A DNA stretch of 64,000 nucleotides, from positions 284,669,154 through 284,733,153 of the forward strand of contig CM048747.1 in assembly GCA_026315105.1 (NCBI GenBank), in the 5' to 3' direction. Every line of letters starts with the position of its first letter. Position 1 is the first letter of the stretch. Origin of the DNA: Locusta migratoria. Taxonomy: Eukaryota; Arthropoda; Insecta; Orthoptera; Acrididae. Below the pieces are notes generated by a model. That model did no database searches, was not told the origin of the DNA, and worked only from the letters and a program-made list of their open reading frames with translations. This document shows positions 43,481 through 55,424 of this stretch, one piece after another. Made by a program: the position numbers and the translations under genes.

Positions 43481-44535
43481 GAAACTTCTTGGCAGATTAA
43501 AATTGTGTGCCGGAACCGGGACTCGAACCTGGGACCTTTGCCTTTCGCGGGCAAGCGCTCTACCACTGAGCTACCCCGACACGACTCACGATGCCGCCTC
43601 ACAACTTTACTTCCGCCAGTACCTCGCCTCCTACTTTCCAAACTTCACAGAAGTTCTCCTGCGAAACTTGCAAGACTAGCACTCCTGGAAGAAAGGATAT
43701 GGTGGAGACATGGCTTAGCCACAGCCTAGGGGATGTTTCCAGAATGAAACTTTCACTCTGCAGCGGAGTGTGCGCTGATATGAAACTTCCTGGCAGATTA
43801 AAATTGTATGCCGGAACCGGGACTCGAACCTGGGTCCTTTACCTTTCGCGGGCAAGCGCTCTACCACTGAGCTACCCCGACAGTTTCATATCAGCGCACA
43901 CTCCGCTGCAGAGTGAAAGTTTCATTCTGGAAACATCCCCTAGGCTGTGGCTAAGCCATGTCTCCACCATATCCTCTCTTCCAGGAGTGCTAGTCTTGCA
44001 AGTTTCGCAGGAGAACTTCTGTGAAGTTTGGAAAGTAGGAGGCGAGGTACTGGCGGAAGTAAAGTTGTGAGGCGGCATCGTGAGTCGTGTCGGGGTAGCT
44101 CAGTGGTAGAGCGCTTGCCCGCGAAAGGCAAAGGTCCCAGGTTCGAGTCCCGGTTCCGGCACACAATTTTAATCTGCCAGGAAGTTTCATATCAGCGCAC
44201 ACTCCGCTGCAGAGTGAAAGTTTCATTCTGGAAACATCCCCTAGGCTGTGGCTAAGCCATGTCTCCACCATATCCTTTCTTCCAGGAGTGCTAGTCTTGC
44301 AAGTTTCGCAGGAGAACTTCTGTGAAGTTTGGAAAGTAGGAGGCGAGGTACTGGCGGAAGTAAAGTTGTGAGGCGGCATCGTGAGTCGTGTCGGGGTAGC
44401 TCAGTGGTAGAGCGCTTGCCCGCGAGAGGCAAAGGTCCCAGGTTCGAGTCCCGGTTCCGGCACACAATTTTAATCTGCCAGGAAGTTTCATATCAGCGCA
44501 CACTCCGCTGCAGAGTGAAAGTTTCATTCTGGAAT
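43481..44535. mobile_element. Head-to-head array of 301-bp tRNA-like units, flanked by a direct repeat
   Basis: Four units: two on the minus strand (tRNA-like parts at about 43508-43584 and 43810-43882) and two on the plus strand (44089-44163 and 44390-44464), with a period of 301 bp in both halves. The orientation switches near 43880. The whole block is bounded by GTTACTGTAT (43471-43480 and 44536-44545); the last three bases may belong to the unit. Each spacer carries the same 220-bp sequence, including CGCACACTCCGCTGCAGAGT. The direct repeat implies insertion as one unit. Confidence 0.8.
44089..44163 (+). ncRNA. tRNA-like sequence (not a canonical tRNA)
   Basis: Acceptor GTCGGGG pairs with TTCCGGC over 7 bp (three G-U wobbles). 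D arm GCTCAGTGGTAGAGC and T arm CCAGGTTCGAGTCCCGG are good. The anticodon stem TTGCC/GGCAA has loop CGCGAAA, with G where nearly all tRNAs have U33, and one extra base before the stem. It could still be a Pol III start (A box TAGCTCAGTGG, B box GGTTCGAGTCC). The copy at 44390 has a one-base change (CGCGAGA). Confidence 0.55.
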
Positions 44536-44649
44536 GTTACTGTATTTGCTGCTATTGTTAGTACCTCTTCAGAAATCTCCACACATTTTTCATCCACTAA
44601 ATTTAGATTCACTTCAGCCTCTGCCTTCGACTTATAATTTTAAATATAA

Positions 44650-44737
44650 GCCGTGGTGGAGTGACCGAGCGCTCCTAGGCGCCTTGCTGCGGAGCGCGCG
44701 GTTGTTCGCCGTCGGAGATTCTAGTCCTCCCTCGCGC

Positions 44738-44828
<91 letters not shown>

Positions 44829-44934
44829 GTCCTTATGTTAGTTTAAGCTAGTTTTAGTAGTTTGTAAGTCGAGGGACTGATGACCACAGCAGTTTGGTCC
44901 AATAGGTTTACAAACATTTGAACATTTTGAACAT
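44650..44934 (+). mobile_element. SINE family B with expanded (GT)n
   Basis: Head GCCGTGGTGGAGTGACCGAG, then GGAGCGCGCGGTTGTTCGCC, a B box with substitution (GAGATTCTAGTCC), the (GT)n tract, then TAGTTTGTAAGTCGAGGGAC and AGGTTTACAAACATTTGAAC. Confidence 0.88.
44740..44828 (+). repeat. (GT)n microsatellite inside SINE family B
   Basis: About 89 bp of GT with one TTTG break. Other family B copies have 10-25 bp here, so this copy has expanded. Confidence 0.95.
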
Positions 44935-44999
44935 ATAATTCATCACTAGCTGACGATTACACTGCAACGCTACCTTTGCAAATATGTGCACATCCTTCG

Positions 45000-45399
45000 A
45001 CCGGTTCACCATAAAATTCATTTCCAACAGAGGTGCTCACAACTACGTCGCCGTTACAAAATTATTCACATATATTACTTGCATGTATATTACTATAATT
45101 GTTGCTACTGACTGTTACTTCCTTAGAATTCTCCATACAACTCGTCTCCACCAATTTCCTATTAAGCTCAGCCTCTTTTCTGAACAAAGAATTTCCCAAC
45201 TTATGTTCATTCATTCCATCTTCCATTCCTTATTCACAGAACATATCTTTAATACAATTTTCAGTACTTATAGCGCCCACTTTGCTATTGTGCCCCTTCA
45301 AACTATTCTCTATTTATTCTCACGTCTTACCATTCCCATTTTTAACATTTGTGGCGTCTTTGCCGAATTTTCGACATCCAGATAGTTTTTAGAACATCG
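45000..45399. other. No recognised feature
   Basis: An open 133-codon AT-rich frame (44984-45385) has no motif. It may be the decayed edge of the region described next. Confidence 0.4.
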
Positions 45400-47130
45400 T
45401 GCCCTATTCTTAGTCGTATTATTTTGCCACATGCGGACCTGAGATGTGGCGACATTTAGTTTCCCGATTGCTTATCCCAGTTCTGATTCCCGTGATATCT
45501 CTGTCCCTCAAATCTATTTTCCCGATCACGATTTCCATTATAAATGTAGCTGTTTCCATTTCCATTCCCCGTTGAAAATTATTATTCTCGTAACGATACT
45601 GATAATTTCGTAAAGGCCATGGAAATTATTTGGGTGACTATTATTTCCCTGCTGATTTCTATTCCCGTGTCTATTGCCTCCATTATGTGGCTTAAATTTC
45701 TTCACCTGTTCCAACTTTTCCACAAAATCTAAAAGTTCACCAACAGAGATGGTTGGGCTGTGAACCAAATACTATCGTAAATACTTCGATAACTGTCCTT
45801 TGAGAATTGTTATCTCAGTTAACGCTTCCAGCGGACGATTTATATGCCTCAACTTAACCAGTTCACGCACACAAAATTCACTCATCGATCCACTTCCTTG
45901 TTTATAACTTAGTCCATTTAAGAACTCTTTCTGACGTCGCGTTTATTTAGTTTTTCTACAGATTTTTTTCAGGAAACACTTCTCAAACGCTTCATTTGCG
46001 GTAAAAGAATCACCCATTAAGTTTGCCCACGACTGAGTCACCTTCTAAATACTTTTCGCAAATTTAATTTTAGCCTTTTAGTGTTCTCCCACATTCCTCG
46101 CACAAAACCATCTCTACATGCAGGAAGAAAATTCGCTGGACGGTATTTTCCATAATGTACAAAGCATTGTATTGTTTCCATACTGATATATGGAACACTC
46201 ATGTCACTGCAGTAGTCTGACTTGCTACTATAGAATTTAATTCAGTTCGTATACCTCGAAATCTGCTGTTCGCGCAGTACGGCTTTCTTCTTTATTACAT
46301 ATTTAAATTCTTGTATATTTTTAATTACTTCTTTCTAACACTCTACCACTTTACTCGACAAATCGTCAACAGACTTAGTGGTTAGTTCCTCAAATGTATA
46401 TTGCCTCCACTTACAATCTTCTATACCACCGCCCAATTCTTTCTGCATCTTTTCCAACTTTTTCGTGAAATATTTTTCTATTGTATCTACTGTGGTGTTA
46501 ACCAGGGCAAATTTCTTCAGAAATTTTGTCCATACCTGTCCTTACAAACTTTAGTTTGGAGCTAATCAACCCTTCAGTTTCGTCTTTAATCTTTGCCATC
46601 TCAGTTTTTACACTATTTATATTGAATTGAGGTATGTTTTTACACTATCTATATCTGTTCTAATATTTCATTGTGTTTGTTGCTAAATTAACACCATCTG
46701 TGCCTTTAAATCACCTATAAGATTAATTTCCGTCTCTGATTTTGGACTATCTGTGACACTATTACCTTTTCTATGGATGCTACTACGTTCAGATTTTGAA
46801 CTAATTGGCTCACTGATATTATCTGACCCACACACTGGGTGATTGTTTAATCGTTTTGAGCTCTATCACTGCCGATAAACCTTCGGATTCACACACATTT
46901 GCAGTATCGGTGACTGTACCTATCAGTCATGCTGACTGCTAATGCAGTACTGCGTGGAAGTGTGGTTGCTGCCGATGCCGACGCTGGAGAACTCTAAGAT
47001 GTGGCCATGATCTGCTTAGTCTGTCTCTGCTGTGCCGTAGTTTCTCGTAGACTGCTACTTGTCGCTACTGGATGTAGAGTGTCACGTCTCTCCGGAGCTT
47101 TTTCTTCTTTCTTTACTCTTGAAGTCCGCG
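45400..47130 (-). pseudogene. Decayed gag-like region of an LTR retroelement (tentative)
   Basis: The minus strand gives, in broken frames, a helical region (MAKIKDETEGLISSKLKFVR, then TGMDKISEEI), a central segment (HYGKYRPANFLPACRDGFVR, then KRLKLNLRKVF), FCVRELVKL with TEITILKGQLSKYLR, and an Asn/Arg/Gly-rich tail (KPHNGGNRHGNRNQQGNN). This order resembles an arthropod LTR-element gag with a basic RNA-binding tail. Many stops are present. No protease, RT or LTR was found nearby, so the class is unproven. Confidence 0.4.
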
Positions 47131-49671
47131 GCTACCTCCCCTACACTTAATTATTGCTGCAAGAATACTGTGCTCAGAGCCCCACGCAAACTGCCTTTTA
47201 TGCAATAGACTTCGGACCCGGATCACAAACGATTGTAACATGTTAGCATTACAACAGCAATTCGAAAGGAAATACATTCTAATCCCATACGAGGAACCCA
47301 CAATAGTTTAATTCCTCAATTGTTCCAGAATGAATAATATAAAATTTTTGCTCATCTGATTTTTACACATGGTTTATACTCTTAGAGGAATATTAATCTG
47401 AGCATTTGATAAGATCGAATAGAGTAAGCTGCTGAATATTTAGTGAAAACATTTCAAATTTTTGGGCGAAGTAACTTTTTATATTTACCATAGATTTTTT
47501 GTTTAACATGATACTCTTAGTGATGGATGTGGTAAATTATTCTTAGTTAGAATATTTGAAAAAGAATATTGAAAAAGATATTAAACTATCCTAAAGGGTG
47601 TACTTCTTAAATATTTCCTTTGGATAAAAGATTCTATCATCTTTAGAGGTGCCCTAAGATGTGGAACATTCTCAATGAGTTACAGAGTACTAGGGCAAAA
47701 GGATACGATCGATATTTAATAGTATGGATAGCTTGAGGATGAATGTTATCAGAAAAGAAACCTTTGTGCGAGTTGTTTCTCACGTTAGCACTGTTTCCGA
47801 AGTCTGAGGACAAGAAGTGAATTCAGTTACAGTTTGTGTCAGAGCTGATGGTGAATCCTGTAAACAGTTAATTTACGCTATGGAATACTTGAATATATGG
47901 GGTTGGCCACTTCATTATTTCTCTGAAATTCTGGGCAGTTTTTTTTCTTTTTTCTTCCCCCCCCCCCCTCCCCCACTGCTGCCTGCTTGTGATCCGCTAC
48001 TCAAACCCCATATTTAGCATATAGAAGTCTGAAACTCATCTTAGATTACTACAACTGTCATGTGTTTCCAAACGAAGTCACATGCTGAATACACCCCAAG
48101 CAAATATACTGTATTGCGTCCAATACAGATGTGCCTCAAATATTTTGCGTACTTATGATTTTCTGCTGTTGGTATGTCCTATCTTAAATACTTAGAAATG
48201 CGTTACTTGACCTCTTAAAAAACTACTTGAGATAAATATCAGTATCGTATATTTTGTATGTGAATGCAATTGTATTGGCATAGCATCCCCACTACAGTAA
48301 ATTTACTCCTACTACTCTTAAGACTTACCTCTCACGAATGCATTCTTCCTCCGGTGGATCCCCGCATGTGCAGCATGTCCTGGAAACACATGGCGGCTAG
48401 TTAACTGACAGTTGTTGTCTATCCTCTTTACGTACAGTACATGTCACTAACGCAAAGACGAAATACTCATAAAGGCACAATTATGTCAATCAGACCGTAA
48501 ATACTAGGAAGAACACAAACGATTTAAACCACGAGTTCTGAAATTTTTCATTCTGAATTTTTACATTCCGTTAGTGAACACAACACATCGTTCAAAATGG
48601 CTAGTATGCAATCTTAGAACAATAATAATTGGGTATTACTTCTGCGTCCATTGCAATCTGCAGAGATACTTTATGTAAGAATATTACACTACTAGATGGT
48701 TACTGGTGCTTCGTACAGCTTCACATTATGCATCTGTAACTGTTGACGTTCTTCGGACCCTTTTATAGGAGGAAGTTGCCCTTGAAGACAGCACCGCCCA
48801 TATGATACTTCTTAAGGGGGGGGGGGGGGGCAGGACCTGGGGTAGTGGGGTATTTTTAATATTGGAAGACGAATAGCTACTTTTAAGTGGCCACAATGAA
48901 GTTTCTGTTAAAAATTTCGACAAATTTATGAAATACCGACTTTTGAATCATTTTCTTGAATGAAAACTATCTCTCTAGACTATATTTTTTCTTTTCCTGA
49001 AATCTGCGGGGTTGGCAATGCCTTGTCCACGGCTATGGGTGGCCTTGCAGAAGGAAATGGATGTGGTTTATACAAGACGAAAAACCAGCCACATTTTGCA
49101 CAATCGTATTTCCATATCTAATAGAAACGTCAAATGAACGGTGGACTTTAAGAAGGTCGAGTACCACGGCTAACCATATTGTGTGACCTTAATCCCTTAG
49201 ATTTCTGGCAATGGCGACACTGAAAGTCATCCGTGTATTTCACACCTAACAAAAAGGTCCACACATTCCCACAACTGTAAGTAAGATCAAATCGGCGGGC
49301 AGCATGAATTCGCGAGCCTCTGAGTAAGAAGGTAATATGCGTCAACAGACAGATATCCAAGTGCAGAATGGCCGCTATCTCAACAATAATTTATTTCCTG
49401 CCACACGTTTACCTGACCCTTTATTTATTTATTTTTTAAGTTTTAATTTTGAGCACTTATCTCCAGTAAAAATATGGTACGCGATTTTATAACAGAGGGA
49501 ATAAATCATCGTCCCCTTCCATTGTCTTGTCGAAATGGTATCAGACGAGTTGTTGAGTTGTTTCACCGTTAAACCACTTTTAGTGACAGCAGAATACATT
49601 TTCTCAGACCAATTGGCGTCTATGGGAGAGCCAGTCACGACGAAACCATTCCACCTTCTGTCCAAAAAAAT
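47131..49671. other. AT-rich sequence with homopolymer runs
   Basis: A C run at 47960-47969 and a G run near 48817-48830. No element or gene recognised. Confidence 0.45.
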
Positions 49672-49865
49672 TATCAAATGTTTGTAAATATATGAAACTT
49701 AACTACTGTGGTTATCAGTCCCTAGTTTTACAAACTACTTCTCCAACTTTGAGTAACCTAAGGACAACAAACGCACACCCATGCTGGAGGGAGGACTCGA
49801 ACCTTCGACGGGGAGCAACCGCGCGCTCCGCAGCAAGGCGCCTTAGAGCCATTTCACCGCGGCCA
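49672..49865 (-). mobile_element. SINE family B
   Basis: Reverse copy: the minus strand starts CTGGCCGCGGTGAAATGGCT, then CTAAGGCGCCTTGCTGCGGA, B box GGTTCGAGTCCTCC, then the shared tail. Confidence 0.88.
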
Positions 49866-49891
49866 GATGTGCAAAATTTGAGACATGCGAA

Positions 49892-50810
49892 ATAACCTCA
49901 CAGTTCAAGAAGAAGTAATAAATGCAGTTCCAAAGAAAGCAGGCGTAGTCAGGTGTGTATATTACACAGCTATCACTTTAATAAGTCATGGTTGCATAAT
50001 ACTAAGATTTGAGGATTGCAGAATACGACTTTGGGGTAGATCAATTTGATTTTAGCAGAAATATAGAACACCCAAGACTATACAGACCCTACGACTGATT
50101 TTAGAATTTAGTGTAATGAAAAGCAAACCTGCGTTTATAGTTTTTGCATATTTGGAGAAAACTTTTGACAATGTTGAATGCAATACACTCTTTCAACATC
50201 TGAAGGTAATGGGAGTAAAATATAATGAACGAAAAGTTATAGACGATTTTTACAAAAACTAGACAACAGTTATAAGAGTCAAAGGGCATGAAAGGGACGC
50301 AGTGGTTGAAGGGTGGTAGAGAAGATTTAAAGTGCAGAATGGCAATGGGAAGAAATCATTTTTGAAAAAGAGAAACTTGTAAACAGTTAGAAAAGTATTT
50401 TCTAAAGGCATTTGTCTTGATCCTAACCTTATGCGTGAGTAAAACGTCGGCGATAAGCAACTCACACCAGAAGACGACAGAAGCTTTTGAAATGTGAAGC
50501 TACGAAAAAATACTGAAGAGTAGATGGGTTGGTCGCGTAACTAATGAGCAGGTACTGAACAAAATTGGGAGAGAAGAAATTTGTGGCATAACTTGTCTAA
50601 AAGAAAGGATCAATTTTATGAAACACCTTATGAGGCAACAAACAATAGTCAAATAGTGTTAGAGGGAAATGTTGGGGTAAACATCGCAGAGAGAGATCAG
50701 AAGGTGAGTACAGTCTGCAGATTCAAATAGATGTGGTTTGCCATTATTATTCGGATATGAAGAGGGTTACACAAGATAGAATATTTTACGCATCAAAGAT
50801 ACGCATCATA
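49892..50810 (+). mobile_element. RTE-like LINE fragment, diverged
   Basis: Plus-strand RT pieces: VPKKAGVVRCVYYTAITLIS, then IVFAYLEKTFDNVECNTLFQ (motif A with Asp replaced by Ala-Tyr context), KVMGVKYNERKVIDDFYKN and VIRVKGHERDAVV; then, after a gap that removes the active site, YEKILKSRWVGRVTNEQVLN and RINFMKHLMRQQ. Same family type as 50970-54219 but opposite strand and much older. Confidence 0.7.
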
Positions 50811-50969
50811 GATACGCATCAAAGTAGTTTTTGGACGTAAAACATTCATTGTTTTTTAAATACTTTGGTATTTGGGCAATTTTGAAGATAGAACTACAAA
50901 ATTTCGGATTAGGATTCGGGGGTCGAATTAAAAGACACGAGTTTTGGTATGTTTGGAAATTCAACAACT

Positions 50970-53900
50970 GTTGTTGTTGTGGTCTTCAGTCCGGAGACTG
51001 GTTTGATGCAGCTCTCCACAATACCCTGTCCTGAGCAAGCCTCTTCATCTCCACATAAGAACGGCAACCTACATCTGTCTGAATCTGCTTACTGTATCCA
51101 TCTCTTGGTCTTCCTCTGCGATTTTTTACCCCATACACTTCCCTCCAATGCTAAATTCACAATTCCTTGATGCCTAAGAATGTGTCCTACCAATCGATCC
51201 CTTCTTTTAGTCAAAGTATATCAGAAATTCCTTTTATCCCCAATTCTGTTCAGTACCTCCTTATTAGTTACGCCATCCACCCACCTAATCTTCAGCATTC
51301 TTCCGTAGCACCACATTTCAAAAGCCTCAATCCTCTTCCTGTCCGCACTGTTTATCGTCCATGTTTCACTCCCATACAAGGCAACACTCCACACAAATGC
51401 CTTCAGAAAGGACTTCCTTAGGCTTTTAAATCAATATTAAATGTTAACAAATTTCTCTTTTTCAAGAACGCTTTTCTACCCATTGCCATTCTGCATTTTA
51501 TATCCTATGTACTGCGACCATCATTTGTTATTTTACTGCCCAAGTAACAAAACTCATCTACCTCCTTTATTGCTTCGTTTCCCAATCTAATTCCTTCAGC
51601 ATCACCTGATTTTCTTACACTGCACTCCATTACCCTAGTTTTGCTCTTGTTAATGTTCATCTTATATGCACCTTTCAGCACACTGTCCATTCCGTTCAAC
51701 TGCTCTTCCAGATCCTTTGCTGTCTCTGCCAGAATTACTATGTCGTCGGCAAAACGCAATGGTTTTAATTCTTCCCCTTGAAATTTATTCCTTCACCGAA
51801 TTTCTCCTTGCTTTCCTTTATAGCTTGCTCAATGTACAAACTGAATAACATTGGAGAAAGGCTACAACCCTGTCTTACTCCCTTTCCAACCACTGCATTC
51901 CTTTCATGCCCTTCAACTCTGACAACCGCTGTCTGGTTTTTGTACAAGTTGTAAATAACCTTACGCTCCCTATATTTTACTCCTGCTTGCTTCAGAACTT
52001 GAAAGAGTTTATTTCAATCAGCATTGTCAAAAGCCTTCTCCAAATCTACAAAAGCTAGAAATGTAGGTTTTCCTTTTCTTAATCTATCTTCTAGGATAAG
52101 CCGTAAAGTGAGTATTGCCTCCGTGTTCCTACATTTCTCCTGAACCCAAACTGATTTTCCCCGAGGTCGGCTTCTACCAGCTTTTCCATCCTTCTGTAAA
52201 TAATCCGTGTTAATATTTTGCAACCATGACTTATTAAACTGATGGTTCTGTAGTTTTCACACCTGTCTGCACCTGCTTTCTTTGGTATGGGGATTATACA
52301 ATTTTTCTTAAAGTCTGAGGGTACTTCACCTGTCTCATACATCTTACACACCAGGTGAAACAATTTTGTCATGGCTGGTTCTCCCAGAGACTTCAGTAGC
52401 TCTGAGGGAATATCATCTACTCCAGGGGCCTTGTTTCGACTTAGGTCTTTCAGTGCTCTGTCAAATTCATCTCTCATTACAGTATCTCCTATTTCATCCT
52501 CATCTACTTCTTCTCCCCTTTCTACAATATTGCCGCTAATTTCATTTCCTTCATAGAGCCTCTCTATATACTCTTTCCACCTTTCAGATTTCCCTTCTTT
52601 GCTGAGAACTGGTTTTCCATCAGAGTCCTTGATATTCATAGAGCTGTTTTTCTTATCTCCAAATGTTTCTTTTATTTTCCTGTAGGCTGTATCTATTTTC
52701 CCCTATTTATACATTCTTCTACATCCTTGCATTTGCCTTCTAGCCACTTCTGCTTAGCCATTTTGCACTTCCTGTCAATGTCATTTCTTAGTCGTCTGTA
52801 CTTCATTTTGCCTGTTTCATTTACTGCATTTTTATATTTTCTCCTTTCATCGATTAAATTTAGTATCTCCTGTGATATCCAAGGATTTTTTGTAGGTCTT
52901 GCCTTCCTACCTATATTGTCCTCTGCTACCTTCACTATTTCATCTCTCAATTTTACCCATTTCTCCTCTACTGTTTTATTTTCCCCCGTTTCTATCAATT
53001 GTTGCCTAAAGCTCCCTCTGAAATTCTTAAGAACCTCAGGTTCCGTCAATTTATCCAGGTCCCATCTCCTTATTTTCCTACCTTTTTGTAGTTTCTTCAG
53101 TTTCAGCCTACAGTTCATAACCAACAAGTTATGGTCAGAGTCTATATCTGCCCCTGGGTATGTCTTACAGTTTAAAACCTGGTTCCGAAATCTATGTCTT
53201 TCCATTATAAAATCTATCTGGTATCTCCCGGTGTCTCCTGGTCTCTTCCACGTATACAACCTTCTTTTGTGATTCTTAAACAAGGTGTTTGTTATAACCA
53301 AATTATGTTCCGTGCAAAATTCTACCAGCCAGCTTCCTCTTTCATTCCTTTTGCCCAGACCATATTCACCTACTATCTTCCCTTCCCTTCCTTGTCCTAC
53401 TATCCTCTCCCTTAATTGTCTGAATAATTTCCTCTAGCTCCTCATATATTTCTTCGATCTCCTCATCATCTGCAGAGCTAGTTGGCATATAAACATGTAC
53501 TACTATGGTCGGTGTTGGCTTCGTATCTATCTTGACTAAGATAATGCGATCACTGTGTTACTCATAGTAGTTTACCAGCATTTCTATTTTCTTATTCATT
53601 ATCAGACCTACTCCTACCTACTGTTTTTGTATTTATAATCCTGTACTCGCCTGACCAGAAATCCTGTTCCTCTCTCCACCGAACTTCACTAATCCCCACT
53701 GCATCTAACTTCAACCTATCCATTTCCCTTTTTAAATTTTCTAGCTTCCCTACCCGATTAAGGGATCTAACATTCCACGCTCCGATCCGTATAAAGCCAG
53801 TGTTGTCTTTCGTGATGATCACATCGCATGAGTAGTCCCCGCCCGGAGATCCGAATGCGGGACTATTTTACCTCCGGAATATTTTACCCGAGAGGATGCC

Positions 53901-54219
53901 ATCATCATATGTTCATACAGTAGAGCTGCATGTCCTCGGGAAAAGTAAAGGCTTTAGTTTCCCCTTGCTTTCAGCCGCTCGCAGTAACTGCGTGGCAAAG
54001 GCACATTAGCTGATGTTACAAGGCCAGCTCAGTCAATCATCCAGACTGTTGCCCCTGTAACTACTGAAAAGGCTGCTGCCCCTCTTCAGGAACCACACGT
54101 TTGTCTGGCCTCTCCACAGATACCCCTCCGCTGTGGTTGCACCTACGGTACGGCTATCTGTATCGTTGAGGCACGCAAGCCACCCCACCTCGGCAATGTC
54201 TGTGGTTCATGGGAGTGGA
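50970..54219 (-). mobile_element. RTE-like LINE, 3.25 kb, close to full length, broken frame
   Basis: Minus strand: a GC-rich 5' region (54219 to about 53830), endonuclease, RT, then a tail ending in GTCTCCGGACTGAAGACC and a (CAA)n-type end at 50970. The target duplication is ATTCAACAACT (50959-50969) versus ATTCAAAAACT (54220-54230). It is the only copy here with both ends. RTE-like is my best guess; other APE-type clades are possible. Confidence 0.85.
51000..53822 (-). pseudogene. LINE endonuclease-reverse transcriptase pseudogene
   Basis: Domains in order: APE endonuclease (53822 down: IRIGAWNVRSLNRVGKLENL, then LDAVGISEVRW, catalytic Asn and Glu present), a basic linker (53301-52693), RT fingers (NKAPGVDDIPSELLKSLGEP, then IIPIPKKAG, ENQFGFRRNVG), motif A FLAFVDLEKAFDNAD, RQGCSLSPMLFSLYIEQAI, active site LRFADDIVILAE-type (MRFADDIVILAE, intact), then FCYLGSKITNDGRST, a stop, and the C-terminal domain. 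A one-base deletion just before the FADD segment and a TAG after GRST break it; other shifts lie near 52640 and 52100. An intact protein would prime reverse transcription at nicked DNA. Confidence 0.85.
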
Positions 54220-54710
54220 TTCAAAAACTAAGGTGGTAAAATAGGGGATCAAAAATTCATTTCGAAAACACATTGCTATTCAGACAATTTTGGAGCTAGA
54301 GCTGCCAAAATTGGTATTTGTATTGTTGGTTAGAACTTAAAAAACACGTGCTTCAGTATTTTTGGGCATTCAACCATCAAGGGGGTTAAATTGGAGAGGG
54401 GATGTTTTTCTAAAATCTTTTGTTATTAAGTTAATTTTGAAGCTACAAACACATAAATTGGTATATATTTTCTTGGTCAGAATTAAAAAGACACGTGTTT
54501 CGATATTTTCAGAAAATTAATAATTTAAGGGGTGAAATAAGGGATGATACATTTTTTTAAAATACCTTGCTACTAAGCCAATTTTGAACCCAGGATTACA
54601 AAACATGATATTTGAATACTTGGTTGGAATTTAAAAGACACATGTTGAGGTATTTTTCGAAATTCAACTATTAAGGGGTGCCATAGGGGGCTACAAGTAG
54701 TAAAATCAAA

Positions 54711-54891
54711 TATTCAAATGTTTGTAAGTCTTAAGAGATTTAACAACGGGGTCATCAGTCCCTAAGGTTTACAAACTAATTAAACTAACTTAGGCTACGG
54801 GCAACACAAACACCCATGCCCGAGGGACGAATCGAACCCCCGACGGCGAACAGCAGCGTGCACCCCAGCATGGCGCCTCAATACGCACGAC
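54711..54891 (-). mobile_element. SINE family B
   Basis: Reverse copy with B box GGGGGTTCGATTCG on the minus strand. Short duplication GCTACAAG (54690-54697 and 54892-54899). It sits just outside the 147-bp repeat array. Confidence 0.82.
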
Positions 54892-55021
54892 GCTACAAGG
54901 AGTTTCGCAACATTTCATTATGATGATACTTAAGCTATATCTTTGAAAATTTATATTAAGAGGGAGTAACAACTAGTGCAGACAACCACCCTACACATGC
55001 GAAGTAACTGGCGTTAAGCTA

Positions 55022-55200
55022 GTTATTCATAAATGCAGTTTCCCTTGTTTTGCAGGTCAATTGTGCAAAATTTAACTGCAATCGGATGAACGGTATGGAA
55101 GCCCATAAAACAGAAAGCTACTCGGAAGTGGAAATACGAATACAAATTTACCAATTTCGATTTTTCAGCGGCACCTACCAGGTCCAATTGTGTATCTAAA
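55022..55200 (-). repeat. Dispersed AT-rich repeat, inverted relative of 62935-63040
   Basis: The minus strand reads GAAAAATCGAAATTGGTAAA, then CGATTGCAGTTAAATTTTGC, then ACCTGCAAAACAAGGGAAAC. The same words in the same order are found at 62939 on the plus strand. Confidence 0.6.
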
Positions 55201-55232
55201 ACCATCCAGGGACCCACGCACACACTCAGTCA

Positions 55233-55236
55233 TTCA

Positions 55237-55273
<37 letters not shown>

Positions 55274-55296
55274 TCACACCCACCCACCCACCCACC

Positions 55297-55345
<49 letters not shown>
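55233..55345 (+). repeat. Compound microsatellite (CT)n-(CA)n-(CCCA)n-(CA)n
   Basis: Continuous low-complexity tract in four blocks, followed at once by ATTTCATCAAAATCGGTTCA, a common insect dispersed-repeat tail. Confidence 0.93.
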
Positions 55346-55424
55346 GCACGATTTCATCAAAATCGGTTCATCGGCTTAGGAGTATTTCAGTGACATACAC
55401 TTATACAGAAGTATATACTAGCTG

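Larger units (their letters stand above)
50820..54690. repeat. 147-bp tandem repeat interrupted by a LINE
   Basis: The landmark AAAGACACGAG/AAAACACGTG/AAAGACACGTG/AAAGACACATG occurs at 50931, 54340, 54487 and 54634. Subtracting the LINE with its duplicated target gives spacings near 148, 147 and 147. Units also share GAAATTCAACNATTAAGGGG and AATTTTGAAGCTA-type segments and are roughly 75-80% alike by eye. At least four units. Confidence 0.75.

Noticed and set aside
43591..44379. A repeated 129-159-residue protein (starts MPPHNFTSAS) on both strands
   Set aside because: The frame reads through the tRNA-like part and spacer of the 301-bp unit on both strands with equal openness. It is a shadow of the repeat, not a gene family.
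44089..44464. Functional tRNA genes in the array (and in the SINE heads)
   Set aside because: The anticodon loop has G33 and an extra base before the stem, and the units occur as repeats with identical flanks. SINE heads lack a proper anticodon arm. They are tRNA-like, not tRNA genes.
43481..44535. CRISPR-like array
   Set aside because: Units are 301 bp, mirrored, and the spacers are identical; composition and context are animal.
52727..53272. 181-residue plus-strand open frame
   Set aside because: It lies antisense to the LINE linker region and shows no domain.
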